Source of the DNA: Archangium lipolyticum
Lineage (GTDB): Bacteria > Myxococcota > Myxococcia > Myxococcales > Myxococcaceae
NCBI RefSeq assembly: GCF_024623785.1
Contig: NZ_JANKBZ010000008.1
Span: forward strand, 1-64,000
Direction: 5' to 3'
DNA length: 64,000 nt
Shown: positions 1 to 9,300 of the stretch, piece by piece
Position numbering within the stretch: position 1 is the stretch's first letter
How the letters are laid out: each line of letters begins with the position of its first letter
Position numbers and translations under genes: made by a program
The notes under the pieces: generated by a model
The model's database searches: none
What the model was told of the DNA's origin: nothing
What the model saw: the letters and a program-made list of their open reading frames with translations, nothing else

Positions 1-362
1 GTCTCTGGGCTTCGAGTCCGAGGGTCACCCCTCGTCCCCGCCAGATAGCTACCGAGGGGGTCGACTTCCTCCTCGGGCGGGACTTCCACCCGCTGGTCAA
101 GTGCACCTTCACGGCGCACGCACACTGGGGGCACATCCGGCTCAACTGGGTGAAGCCACTCGCGGACGCGAACGGGCAGCACTCCTTCTGCCTCTCGGGG
201 CTCATGAGACGCTCGTGGGCACCACAAACTGGTGGAGTTCTTCGTCCTAGTGTGCGTCTTCGCGAGCACGAGCAGTTGGGGCTCAAAATGAGCCAGTGCG
301 GTGAGACCGTGGGCGGAGATGCCCGTGAGCCATGCCATGCCCGAGACTCTGAGGTGCACTAG
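1..362 (+). other. Unidentified coding-like fragment cut by window edge
   Basis: One frame is open from the left edge to a stop at 360-362, with no start codon inside the window for its first part. The stretch at about 50-230 reads like real protein (for example GRDFHPLVKCTFTAHAHWGH), with many aromatic residues; the rest to 362 is less convincing. I recognise no family. It may be the tail of a gene beginning outside the window or a remnant. The next 60 bases before the metallopeptidase pseudogene show nothing I can name. Confidence 0.25.
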
Positions 363-422
363 CCAGCAGCCCTCACTCTCTGTTCCAGCTCGTTCCCCTC
401 GACAAGGTCTCCATCCCACTGA

Positions 423-1137
423 TTGAAACGATGCTCCGTTGTGATGGCCAACTGTGAATTGGCTCCTGGTAGCATGCTGTGCATGAACGACATGGAAGCT
501 CTTTCCAGTTTGAGGCGGCGCGCAGTGGTCATAAGACTTGCCGGAAAGGGAATCGATAAGGTGATCGATTCGCAGCAGGCGCCAGCGGGACTCTTCCTAC
601 CGCCAGTCCAGTACCTTCGTAAGGAGACCATTATCCGGCTCAAATCCGGACGCTCTGATGCGGAGACACTCATGACGCTTTGCCATGAACTCGGGCACTT
701 CTGGTCGTACGCAACAGGCCGCCTGACAGCGTCGTCGTATGAGCGGGCATTGAGAAAAACTGAATTCGTGGGAGTCCACCCTGGAATCAAAGATTTTCGA
801 TCACGATGCCGTAAGGCCGCTGAAGCTCAACAACTTACCAGTGCCTAACGATGTGCGCGCAACAGCGCACGCGGATTTAAAACGAGAACTACCGAACCCA
901 CTTACCGACGACGAGAGGAAGGACATAGTCGCGGAGGAGGTGCGCGCGTGGTGCTTCGGCTTCGAGGTCGCGAAGGCGCTGCGTCTTGACGAGGATCTAA
1001 TTGTTGACGAGGCCAATGCAGCCCTTGGCGTTTACTTTGAGAGGTTGGAGTTGCCTTCGGTCGCGTGGAGACCGACAAGTTGCACCGACAGCTTTTCGGA
1101 CGAGGACAGAAACTACATCGAAAAACTGACAGCCTGA
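423..1137 (+). pseudogene. HExxH metallopeptidase-like protein, frameshifted
   Basis: The first part (423-848, TTG start, alternative ATG at 444) contains a zinc-metallopeptidase motif, CHELGHFWS, with H88, E89 and H92. The second part, open from 754 to 1137 in another frame, contains a helix with EEVRAWCFGFEVAKAL that fits the third-ligand helix of ImmA/IrrE-like gluzincins. The frames meet at a run of five A at 755-759: with four A the protein reads through from RALRK into LNSWES and on to the end, about 238 residues. So this looks like one gene with a single-base insertion, or a sequencing error. No partner regulator gene is visible. The function is inferred from the motif only. The frameshift itself is well supported because both frames are open up to it. 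Confidence 0.6.
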
Positions 1138-1243
1138 GAGAGTACGCTCGGAGCATTCTCGCCGTCAGACGGTGCCGGCATCATCCCAACGCCCACGGGT
1201 CCACCCTTGACTGGCGGCCCCCCCCTTTCCGTAGGACGTCGCC

Positions 1244-2170
1244 ATGCGTCTCCGAGCGTGCTTCGTACTTCTGCTCTTTCTTTCAGCCTGTACGACGACC
1301 CCCCCAAGCCCAAGAGAGCCAGCGGCCCGCGACCCGAGGCTCGCCAACCTCCAGCGCGCGGCGAAGCTGCCCTGGACGGATGGGGGGCGTTGCGCCGTCC
1401 GCGAAGCTTCTGAGCCCTGGCCCGAGCTGGCGGAGCGGTGCTTTCATGCCCTCGACCATGACCGGATCGAATTTCACGACACCACGGGGCGATGCGCGGT
1501 TGCCTCTGCCGGTGCCGCTGCCCTGGGGGTCGGGGTTTGCGTGCTGGCGGCACCGGAGATCGTCGTGGGAGCGATAGTTGTGGCGGGCGTGGTGGTGGTG
1601 GGCTTCGCCATCAAAGAGGCCCTGGATGCGTATCCGCTGGATATGGGGCCCCCCGAGGTCAGGCCCGCGCCTGAAACGCGGCCGGCGCCTGAAACAGCGC
1701 CTGCCCCGCAGAAACCGTCGCCGGAAAAAAGGCCCAAGCCGGAGCCCAAAGGGCCGGACTTCCCTCCCGTGGGGCCAACCGACATCTCTGAACGAGAGCG
1801 CCGTCGCAGGTGCGAGCCGATCCCGGAACCGCACGCGGGCGAGGATGACGCGCATAACAGGTGCGCCGACCAATTTCCGCCCAACCGTTATCCCGGAATG
1901 GATGTGTTCGTGGGCGGCGTGAGCTTCGATGCACTGCAAGTCGGCGTGCGTGTGCTGTGGGAGATCAAGACCCATCGATTTGATGCATACCCTGACTTCA
2001 TTCAAGACAAGGAAATCAAGAAGGAAATGAAGCAATTGCGCAAGCAGCGCGACGCTGCGCGAGACTGCGGATACGACTTCGTTGTTGGGGTGAGCACCGA
2101 GGAGCATAAGGCCGCGCTGCTGCAAGAGGATCAGTTCCTTAAAATCGTCGTCACAGGATGCAAACGATGA
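1244..2170 (+). CDS. Lipoprotein with nuclease-like C-terminal domain (DUF6310-like)
   Basis: 308 residues. The N-terminus is a lipoprotein signal ending at C16 (LFLSAC). Residues about 84-125 form a strongly hydrophobic Ala/Val/Gly segment, followed by a Pro/Glu/Lys-rich linker (about 136-178). The C-terminal domain (about 185-308) resembles the myxobacterial DUF6310 family. It contains PGMD (D220) and WEIKTH (E240, K242) followed by a basic helix, the D...ExK layout of restriction-endonuclease-fold nucleases. This would fit a secreted or surface effector with a nuclease tip, but activity is inferred. The stop overlaps the start of the next gene (ATGA), so the two are probably translated together. 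The family call is from memory of motifs. Confidence 0.7.
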   Translation: MRLRACFVLLLFLSACTTTPPSPREPAARDPRLANLQRAAKLPWTDGGRCAVREASEPWPELAERCFHALDHDRIEFHDTTGRCAVASAGAAALGVGVCVLAAPEIVVGAIVVAGVVVVGFAIKEALDAYPLDMGPPEVRPAPETRPAPETAPAPQKPSPEKRPKPEPKGPDFPPVGPTDISERERRRRCEPIPEPHAGEDDAHNRCADQFPPNRYPGMDVFVGGVSFDALQVGVRVLWEIKTHRFDAYPDFIQDKEIKKEMKQLRKQRDAARDCGYDFVVGVSTEEHKAALLQEDQFLKIVVTGCKR

Positions 2171-2922
2171 CTACACGAAAGAAACTCGGCATTATCGTCT
2201 ATGCTCCTGCGCTGGTGGGCAACGACAGTCGCACGCTCGCTATTGTCCAGGGAATGGAACGAGCGCTCCCCGATTTACGCATGGAGTGGGAGGTTTCTGA
2301 AGATGGGCGCCTCATCGCGTTGCCGCAGCGCGATACATGGCTCATCGAGGGGACCAAGGACGGGGAATTCCCTCTGGTGTGCAACGGCGATGAGAGCTTT
2401 CCGGTGACGGTTTATGGGTTACAAACATCCGCCCGCCACGCCCCTGGCGGTCAACCGCTGCTCGATGTCCACGCAAAGCTGCCACTAGACGCAGCCGTTA
2501 TCGCGGCAGCGGCGGAGATGCTGGAGGGCATAGCGGAGGGTGCTTGTGCATTCTGGGGGCGTGCGACGCCAGACGACGCTGCGGGGGACATCGCGTACCA
2601 GACAGCCCCCACGCTGGAAGGGCCGCCGTCCCCACGTCGGGGGCTTCCTGCCCTCAAGCTCCTAGAACAGATCCGCTCGCCCGAGATTCCCTATTACCTC
2701 GGGTGGCTGAACTACTGGTCGCCCGCTGCCGCAGAAGCCATCGGCTTCCCGGACCCGGCCCGCGACGCGGAGCTGTTGTCGCGCTCACGGCGCACGGCGT
2801 TGGGAGGGTGGGTTGTGCAGCTCACCGATGCGCCGCTCGACCTGGACAACCCCGCTCACCTGGACGCGCTCAAACGGGCCTACGAGCGTTTCCCAGAGAT
2901 TGGCGGACGCTCCACCCATTGA
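2167..2922 (+). CDS. DUF5953 family protein
   Basis: About 251 residues, no signal peptide or membrane segment, so probably cytoplasmic. It opens with KKLGIIVYAPALVGNDSRTL, typical of DUF5953 proteins that are common in Cystobacterineae, and carries Trp-rich stretches such as YYLGWLNYWSP. I chose the ATG at 2167 because it overlaps the stop of the upstream gene as ATGA and has AGGA about eight bases before it; an in-frame ATG at 2158 is possible. The tight coupling to a nuclease-like lipoprotein suggests an immunity or accessory role. That is inference, and the family has no established biochemical function that I know of. Confidence 0.7.
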   Translation: MTTRKKLGIIVYAPALVGNDSRTLAIVQGMERALPDLRMEWEVSEDGRLIALPQRDTWLIEGTKDGEFPLVCNGDESFPVTVYGLQTSARHAPGGQPLLDVHAKLPLDAAVIAAAAEMLEGIAEGACAFWGRATPDDAAGDIAYQTAPTLEGPPSPRRGLPALKLLEQIRSPEIPYYLGWLNYWSPAAAEAIGFPDPARDAELLSRSRRTALGGWVVQLTDAPLDLDNPAHLDALKRAYERFPEIGGRSTH

Positions 2923-2950
2923 GGCTCGGCACAGCTCGCGCTGGCCGTGC

Positions 2951-3610
2951 TCAGGGCCCCTTCGCTTTGCCCTCGGGGAACGTGACGGTCCCAAGGGTGA
3001 CGGTGCGCGGCCCGGTTGCCTCCCACAGCTTGAGAGTGCAGGGGCAGCCGAGCTGCGCGCGCTCCCCCTCGATGCCCACCACGATGGCACCGGCCCCATT
3101 CGCGGGAATGGGCGCCTCTTGCCACCGGGCAAGCTCCACCTCTTCCCCCGCCTTGTCTACCAGCGCCGCCCCTGCGAGCGTCCAGGGCTCGGCACCGGGG
3201 TTCTTGAGGGCCAGTCGCGCAGCCACGCTCACCGGGCGGGTCTCGTCGCTGAGCGTGTAACTGAAGCTCTTCGTCACTTCCAACCCAAGCGCGTTTCCCG
3301 GCTGCTCCCTCACCGACCCGACGAGCGCCTGCGATGTGATGGTCCCGGCCCGCTCCAGCCACGCGGCCCCCATGAGCCCGCCCGGCTCTTGACGCTCGGC
3401 CAGAAGCCGCGCCTTGTCCTCCTGGCACTGGCGCGCTTCGGCCTGCGCCTCGTCCCTCTCTTTCTCGCACACGTCTGGCGGGCGCGGCTTGCGGAACACC
3501 TCCACCCGGCGCGTCCCTCTTGACGCATGACCCACAAGCCAAAAGCTCGCGCTCGCCGGTGCCGCGCCATCCGCGAAGCGCACCGTCACCTTTACCTGCG
3601 TGCACCGGAC
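2951..3610 (-). pseudogene. DUF2381 family protein, 5' end lost to IS21 insertion
   Basis: The readable part begins with VKVTVRFADG and continues through GTRRVEVFRKPRPP, a Glu/Gln/Arg-rich coiled-coil stretch (CEKERDEAQAEARQCQEDKA) and a C-terminal beta-rich domain ending TVTFPEGKAKG. This matches the C-terminal two thirds of DUF2381 proteins, a secreted family expanded in myxobacteria. The signal peptide and about 90 N-terminal residues are missing. The reading frame upstream runs into the terminal repeats of the insertion sequence at 3611, so the IS marks the break. The missing 5' part is not found on the other side of the IS, so a deletion or rearrangement accompanied or followed the insertion. 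Confidence 0.7.
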
Positions 3611-3667
3611 CATCGTGATCACCCAGATCGGTCGATCGTGATCACCTGGATCGGTCATCGTGCTCGG
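3611..3667. repeat. Left terminal repeat array of IS21 element
   Basis: Two and a half copies of a GATCAC/GATCGG unit lie at 3611-3631, 3635-3654 and a partial copy at 3656-3667 (catcgtgctcgg). They match, inverted, the array at 6001-6083. Confidence 0.75.
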
Positions 3668-3691
3668 AGCGAAGCGACGCTGACCGGGGAC

Positions 3692-4432
3692 CTACTTCTC
3701 CGCAGACTCCTCCTTCCTGCGGGAGGGGCCCTTTAGCATGACCCGATGGGAGTTATGTAGCACCCTGTCGCAAATAGCGTCGGCCACCGTCGGGTCGCCC
3801 AGATGGTCGTGCCACTTCGTGGTGGGCAGCTGGCTGGTCATGAGGGTGCTGCGGTTGCCGTACCTGTCCTCGAGAATCTCCAGCATGTCCCTGCGCTCCT
3901 GCTCCTCGAGCGGCGCCAGCCCCCAGTCGTCGATGACCAGCACGTCTACCTTGGCCAGACGCGCCAGCACTCGCGCGTACGAGCCGTCCGCGTGTGCCAA
4001 CGTCAGCTCATCGAAGAGCCGGGGCGCCCTGCGGTAGAGCGCCTTGTAGCCCTTGCGGCACGCGGTCTGCGCCAGCGCGCACGCCAGGTACGTCTTGCCG
4101 GTGCCCGTGGCTCCCGTAATCACCACGTTCTGGTGTTCGGCCACCCAGCGGCACGAGCCCAGCTGGCGCACCAGGCTCTTGTCCAGCTCTCGCTTGGGCG
4201 CGTAGTCGAGGTCCTCCAGGCTCGCGCTGCTCAGCCGCAGCTTCGCCTCGCGCAGGCAGCGCGCCGTGCGCGCGTTCTCCCGGTGCAGCCACTCGGCGTC
4301 CACCAGCATCCCCAGCCGCTCGTCGAAGGACAGCTTCGCCAGCTCGGGGTCCTTCTGCTGCCGCTCCCACTCGGAGGCCAGGGCGGAGAGCTTCAGGGAG
4401 TGCAGCTTCTGCATCGTCGGTTCGTTCAGCAT
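3692..4432 (-). CDS. istB: IS21 helper ATPase IstB
   Basis: 246 residues, normal length for IstB, the AAA+ ATPase that helps the IstA transposase choose and hold target DNA. Walker A is GATGTGKT, Walker B is VLVIDDWG, and the sensor region LMTSQLP is present. The C-terminus has the family ending ICDRVLHNSHRVMLKG. I placed the start at the ATG at 4432 (MLNEPTMQKL), preceded by a GAGG sequence. A longer frame upstream runs through a low-complexity C-rich tract and looks spurious. The gene appears intact, but its partner istA is broken. Confidence 0.9.
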   Translation of the reverse strand: MLNEPTMQKLHSLKLSALASEWERQQKDPELAKLSFDERLGMLVDAEWLHRENARTARCLREAKLRLSSASLEDLDYAPKRELDKSLVRQLGSCRWVAEHQNVVITGATGTGKTYLACALAQTACRKGYKALYRRAPRLFDELTLAHADGSYARVLARLAKVDVLVIDDWGLAPLEEQERRDMLEILEDRYGNRSTLMTSQLPTTKWHDHLGDPTVADAICDRVLHNSHRVMLKGPSRRKEESAEK

Positions 4433-4529
4433 GTGCTTGTCCTCGGGTGTGCGGCACCTGCTCGGGTACCGCGGTGTTGGAGCGCCTCGTCGTCGCGCGC
4501 CGGCGCACGCAGTGCGACGGCGCGCCCCA

Positions 4530-4585
4530 CACGCACGGGGGGGGGCCCGCCCGCGGCCCCCCCCGCCCCCCCCCCCGCCCCTCAC
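4530..4585. repeat. G/C homopolymer-rich tract between istB and istA
   Basis: Long runs of G and then C, interrupted by single bases, fill the spacer between the istA end and the istB start. The tract is low-complexity, prone to slippage and to sequencing error, and has no coding signal of its own. Confidence 0.6.
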
Positions 4586-4612
4586 GCACGAGGCTGGTGG
4601 GTAGCGTGAGGG

Positions 4613-5856
4613 TCAGTGGTAGTAGTCGCTGCCGCGCACGTTCTCGTGCGTCTGCGTGGCGGGCTCCGGCTGCACTTCGGCCTTTGGCGGGGCGAGCCGG
4701 TCCAGTCCGTTCTGGAGCTGCGCACGTGGCTCGCCACGCGCTCGCCGCGCTGGTACAGCTCCACCGTGGTGGCCGTCACCCGCGCCTCCAGCACCTGGTG
4801 CACCAGCGCGTACGGCACCGAGTAGAAGTGGTGGTGCACCTGCACGTGGTAGTCGATGTTGACTCTCACCTGCTTCCACTCGCCGTAGGTGAAGGCCTCG
4901 GCCGGTAGCGGCCGCAGCGCCGGCTTGTCCAACCGCTCGAAGAGCTCGCGCCGGCTCGCGTCGTACAGCCTCATCTTCCGGTTGTTGATGTCCTCCAGCA
5001 GCTCGCCAATCCGCTCGTTGAGCGCCTCCAGCGAGAAGAAGGTGTGGTGGCGCAGCCGCGCCAGCAGCCAGCGCTGCACCACCAGCACCCCCACCTCCAC
5101 CTTCGCCTTGCGCGGGCGCGCTGGCAGCACCACCGTGCCGCAGTGCCGCGCGAATTCCTCGTACGTGCGCTGCACTCCCGGCTCGTAGCGGCACGCTCGC
5201 GTCACCCCGCTCTTGAGCTGGTCGGGCACCAGCGCTCCCGGCACGCCGCCGAGGTACACGAAACAGCGCTGGTGGCTGGCGATGAAGTCCGGCCCTCGCT
5301 GCGTGCGCGTGGCCTCCGCGTACGTGTAGTTGCTGGCCCCCAGCACCGCCACGAACAGCTCCACCTCCACGCGCTCACCCGTCGTCGCGTCCACCAGGTG
5401 CGGCTTGTTTCCCGAGTAGTCGACGAAGAGCTTCTCTCCCGCCCGGTGCTCCTGCCTCATGGTGAGCCGGTGTCTGGCCAGCCACTGCCGGTAGTACTCG
5501 CAGAACTGCATGTAGCGGTACCCGCCCGGATGCTTCTCCAGGTACTCCAGGTGCAACAGCTCCAGCGTGACGCCGGGCTTCTTTCTCTCCGTGTGGATGT
5601 ACACCGGGTCGGGCAGGGGCCGCTGGGCCGCGGGCTTCGGCGCGGCCCCATACAGCCGCTCCTCCAACTCCTCCTCCCGCATTTGCTCCACCTGCTCCCA
5701 GCACAGCTTCGCCGCCGTGGCGCGTGCCAGCACGCTCCCCACCGCCCCCGCGCTGATTCCCAGGCTGCTGGCCACCTCCCGGTGGCTTCTCTTCTGCACC
5801 CACTTCTGCCGTAGCACTTCTCTTATGTGACGCATGGACAGTCGCTCCGTGGCCAT
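4613..5856 (-). pseudogene. istA: IS21 transposase IstA with internal deletion
   Basis: The start MATERLSMRHIREVL has GAGGAGG just upstream. The N-terminal helix-turn-helix and the start of the DDE core are present (FVDYSGNK; VPDQLKSGV; KAKVEVGV). The protein is normal up to RGERVASHVRS near 4715. There it jumps, in another frame, to LQNGLDRLAPP and the expected IstA ending HENVRGSDYYH at 4613. About 95-100 codons between these points are missing compared with IstA proteins I know, and the joint is out of frame. The in-frame reading instead makes a meaningless Arg/Thr-rich tail ending near 4582. Transposition is therefore probably lost. Confidence 0.8.
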
Positions 5857-6000
5857 CGGCCCTCCTCGCGAAGGGCCGTCGACGAATGCCGTCCAGCGTG
5901 CTCGCTCGGCTTGCCCGCCCTCCCGCGCCTGGTGCTACCAGCCGACGGGCCCAGTAGGGCGAACCACCTGACCTCCAACGTAGTCTTCGGGCCCATTGGC

Positions 6001-6083
6001 CCGCTGAGCACGATGGCCGATCCCGGTGATCACGATGCGCCGATCTCGCTGATTACGATGCTCCGATCCTGGTGATCACGATG
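6001..6083. repeat. Right terminal repeat array of IS21 element
   Basis: Three full units lie at 6017-6037, 6040-6060 and 6063-6083, plus a partial copy at 6001-6015 (ccgctgagcacgatg). All are inverted relative to the left array. They lie upstream of istA and so also overlap its promoter region. Confidence 0.75.
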
Positions 6084-6154
6084 GGCCGACGCGCGCACAG
6101 AAAGGGACCCAACAAGCGGAAGACCAGCTCCATAGCGGACCGCTCCCTGCTGCG

Positions 6155-6199
6155 AAGAGCCACCTCTCCCTCGTTCCAAGTAGGCAGAGGTGGCTTTTT
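6155..6199 (+). terminator. Rho-independent terminator, orphan
   Basis: AAGAGCCACCTCT pairs with AGAGGTGGCT after a loop of about 18 bases and is followed by TTTTT. The polarity is for plus-strand transcripts, yet no plus-strand gene remains just upstream, only the IS right end. It was probably left behind from a gene lost during the IS rearrangement. Confidence 0.75.
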
Positions 6200-6321
6200 C
6201 ATATTCTGAGAGAGGAAAGTTGCGGCAATTTTGCTTGTTCCTTCATCGCCCGAGTTGTTATTTCGCCCTTCGCGTGAATTGCGCGGTAGGCCGGACTGAC
6301 TGATTTCACCTGGGGTGGCGC

Positions 6322-9300
6322 ATGAATCGAAGGACCAGCAGGGTCGGAAGCCTTCTGGGAGCGGTGGCGTTGCTGGCGGCGGCGGGGTGCGAGGGCTCGG
6401 TGGACAGCAGCACGGCAGTTGAGCGCGGTACCACGAGCCAGGCCGTCGTATCCGGTCCGGACTTCGTGGTGTCCTCGGTGACGGGGCCCGCCAGCGCCAT
6501 GCCCGGGCAGCAGCTCACTGCCTCTGTGACGGTGTGCAACCAGGGTACGCAAGGGGGCAGCACCGGCGTGGAGGTGTACCTCTCGACGGACACCACCATC
6601 ACTCCCATGGGTTCCACCGGGCCTTCGCCGGATTCCTACGTGGGCTCTGTCTCCTCCCAGTACTTCAACCCCGGCCAGTGCCAGACGCTGGCGGTGCAGG
6701 GCTCGGCGTACGTGCCCACCGAGGGTGGCTACTACCTGGGCGCGGTGGCGGATCCGCAGAACTCCGTGGTGGAGGTACTGGAGAACAACAACGCCAAGGC
6801 GGGCACCCGCATGGGCATCGGCAACAAGCCGGACTTCATCATCTCGGCGGTGACGGGGCCGGCCAGCTTCGTGTCGAGAAGCCCCGGGCAGCAGTTCACC
6901 GCCTCGGTGACGGTGTGCAACCAGGGCACTCAGGGTGGCAGCACCGGCGTGGAGGTGTACCTCTCGGCGGACACCACCATCACCCCCAACGGGCCGATGG
7001 GGCCTTCGCCGGACTCCTACGTGGGCTCTGTCTATTCGCAGTACCTCAACCCGAGCCAGTGTCAGACGCTGACGCTGCAGGGCTCGCCGTCCGTGCCCAC
7101 CGAGGGCGCCTACTACCTGGGCGCCGTCGCGGACCCGTACAGCGACGTGGCCGAGCTGCTCGAGGACAACAACACCCGGGCAGGCACCCGCATGGGCATC
7201 GGCAGCAAGCCGGACTTCATCGTCTCGGCGGTGACGGGGCCGGCCAGCGCCCTGCCGGGCCAGCAGCTCACCGCCTCGGTGACGGTGTGCAACCAGGGTA
7301 CCGTGGGGGGCAGCGCGCCGGTGGAGGTCTACCTCTCGGCGGACACCACCATCACTCCCAATGGGCCCACGGGGCCTTCGCCTGACTCCTTCGTGGGCTC
7401 CGTTCCCTCTCCGTACCTCAATGCCGGCCAATGCCAGACGCTGGCGGTGCAGGGCCCAGCGTACGTGCCCGCGGACGGCGCCTACTACCTGGGCGCGGTG
7501 GCGGATCCTCAGAGCTCCGTGGCCGAGCTGATCGAGGACAACAACACCAAGGCGGGCACCCGCCTGGGCATTGGCAACAAGCCGGACTTCATCGTCTCGG
7601 CGGTGACGGGGCCTGCCAGCGCCCCGTCCGGGCAGCAGTTCACTGCCTCTGTGACGGTGTGCAACCAGGGCACTCAGGGTGGCAGCACCAGCGTGGAGGT
7701 GTACCTCTCGGCGGACACCACCATCACGCCCAGCGGGCCCACGGGGCCTTCGCCGGACTCCTACGTGGGCTCTGTCTATTCGCAGTACCTCAACCCGAGC
7801 CAGTGTCAGACGCTGACGCTGCAGGGCTCGCCGTACGTGCCCACCGAGGGCGGCTTCTATCTGGGGGCGGTGGCGGATCCGCAGAACTCCGTGGCCGAGC
7901 TGATCGAGAGCAACAACACCAAGGCGGGCACCCGCATGGGCATTGGCAACAAGCCGGACTTCATCGTCTCGGCGGTGACGGGGCCGGCCAGCTTCGTGTC
8001 GAGAAGCCCCGGGCAGCAGTTCACCGCCTCGGTGACGGTGTGCAACCAGGGCACTCAGGGTGGCAGCACCGGCGTGGAGGTGTACCTCTCGGCGGACACC
8101 ACCATCACCCCCAACGGGCCGATGGGGCCTTCGCCGGACTCCTACGTGGGCTCTGTCTATTCGCAGTACCTCAACCCGAGCCAGTGTCAGATGCTGACGC
8201 TGCAGGGCTCGCCGTCCGTGCCCACCGAGGGCGCCTACTACCTGGGCGCCGTCGCGGACCCGTACAGCGACGTGGCCGAGCTGCTCGAGGACAACAACAC
8301 CCGGGCAGGCACCCGCATGGGCATCGGCAGCAAGCCGGACTTCATCGTCTCGGCGGTGACGGGGCCGGCCAGCGCCCTGCCGGGCCAGCAGCTCACCGCC
8401 TCGGTGACGGTGTGCAACCAGGGTACCGTGGGGGGCAGCGCGCCGGTGGAGGTCTACCTCTCGGCGGACACCACCATCACTCCCAATGGGCCGACCGGGC
8501 CTTCGCCTGACTCCTTCGTGGGCTCCGTTCCCTCTCCGTACCTCAATGCCGGCCAATGCCAGACACTGGCGGTGCAGGGCCCAGCGTACGTGCCCGCGGA
8601 CGGCGCCTACTACCTGGGCGCGGTGGCGGATCCTCAGAGCTCCGTGGCCGAGCTGATCGAGGACAACAACACCAAGGCGGGCACCCGCCTGGGCATCGGT
8701 AACAAGCCGGACTTCGTGGTGTCAGCGGTGACGGGGCCGGCCAGCGCCCTGCCGGGCCAGCAGCTCACCGCCTCGGTGATGGTGTGCAACCAGGGCACTC
8801 AGGCGGGCACCACGTCGGTGGAAGTCTACCTCTCGGCGGATACCACCATCACGCCCAACGGGCCCACGGGGCCTTCGCCGGATGGCTTCCTGGGCAGTGC
8901 CGCTCCGCAGTACCTCACCGCGGGGCAGTGCAAGGCGCTGACGGTGCAGGGCTCGGCGTACGTGCCCGCGGACGGCACCTACTACCTGGGCGCGGTGGTG
9001 GATGGGCAGAACTCGCTGGCGGAGCTCATCGAGGACAACAACGCCAAGGCGGGCAACCGCATCGGCATTGGCAACAAGCCGGACTTCTTCGTCTCGGCGG
9101 TGTCGAGCGCGAGCACCGTGAAGCAGGGCCAGTCGCTCACGGCCTCGGTGACGGTGTGCAACCAGGGCACGCAGGCTGGGAGCACGGTGGTGGAAGTCTA
9201 CCTGTCGGCGGACACCACCATCACTCCGAACGGCCCCATGGGCCCCTCGCCGGATGCCTTCCTGGGCTACAACTCCACGGCGACGCTGAGCGCGGGCCAG

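Larger units (their letters stand above)
3611..6083 (-). mobile_element. IS21-family insertion sequence (defective)
   Basis: About 2.47 kb bounded by inverted terminal arrays. The left end (3611-3667) and right end (6001-6083) carry the same roughly 21-base unit, beginning CATCGTGATCACC when read inward, in opposite orientation. Inside lie istB and istA on the minus strand in the usual order. Multiple transposase-binding repeats at both ends are a known IS21 feature. No clear target duplication is visible: the flanks accggac and ggccgac are similar but not identical. istA is damaged, so the element should not move by itself. Exact ends are uncertain by a few bases. Confidence 0.8.

Noticed and set aside
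6199-8556. Long open frame of 785 codons on the minus strand inside the CARDB gene
   Set aside because: It is an Arg/His/Gly-rich shadow created by the repeated high-GC coding sequence; no ribosome site and no recognisable protein.
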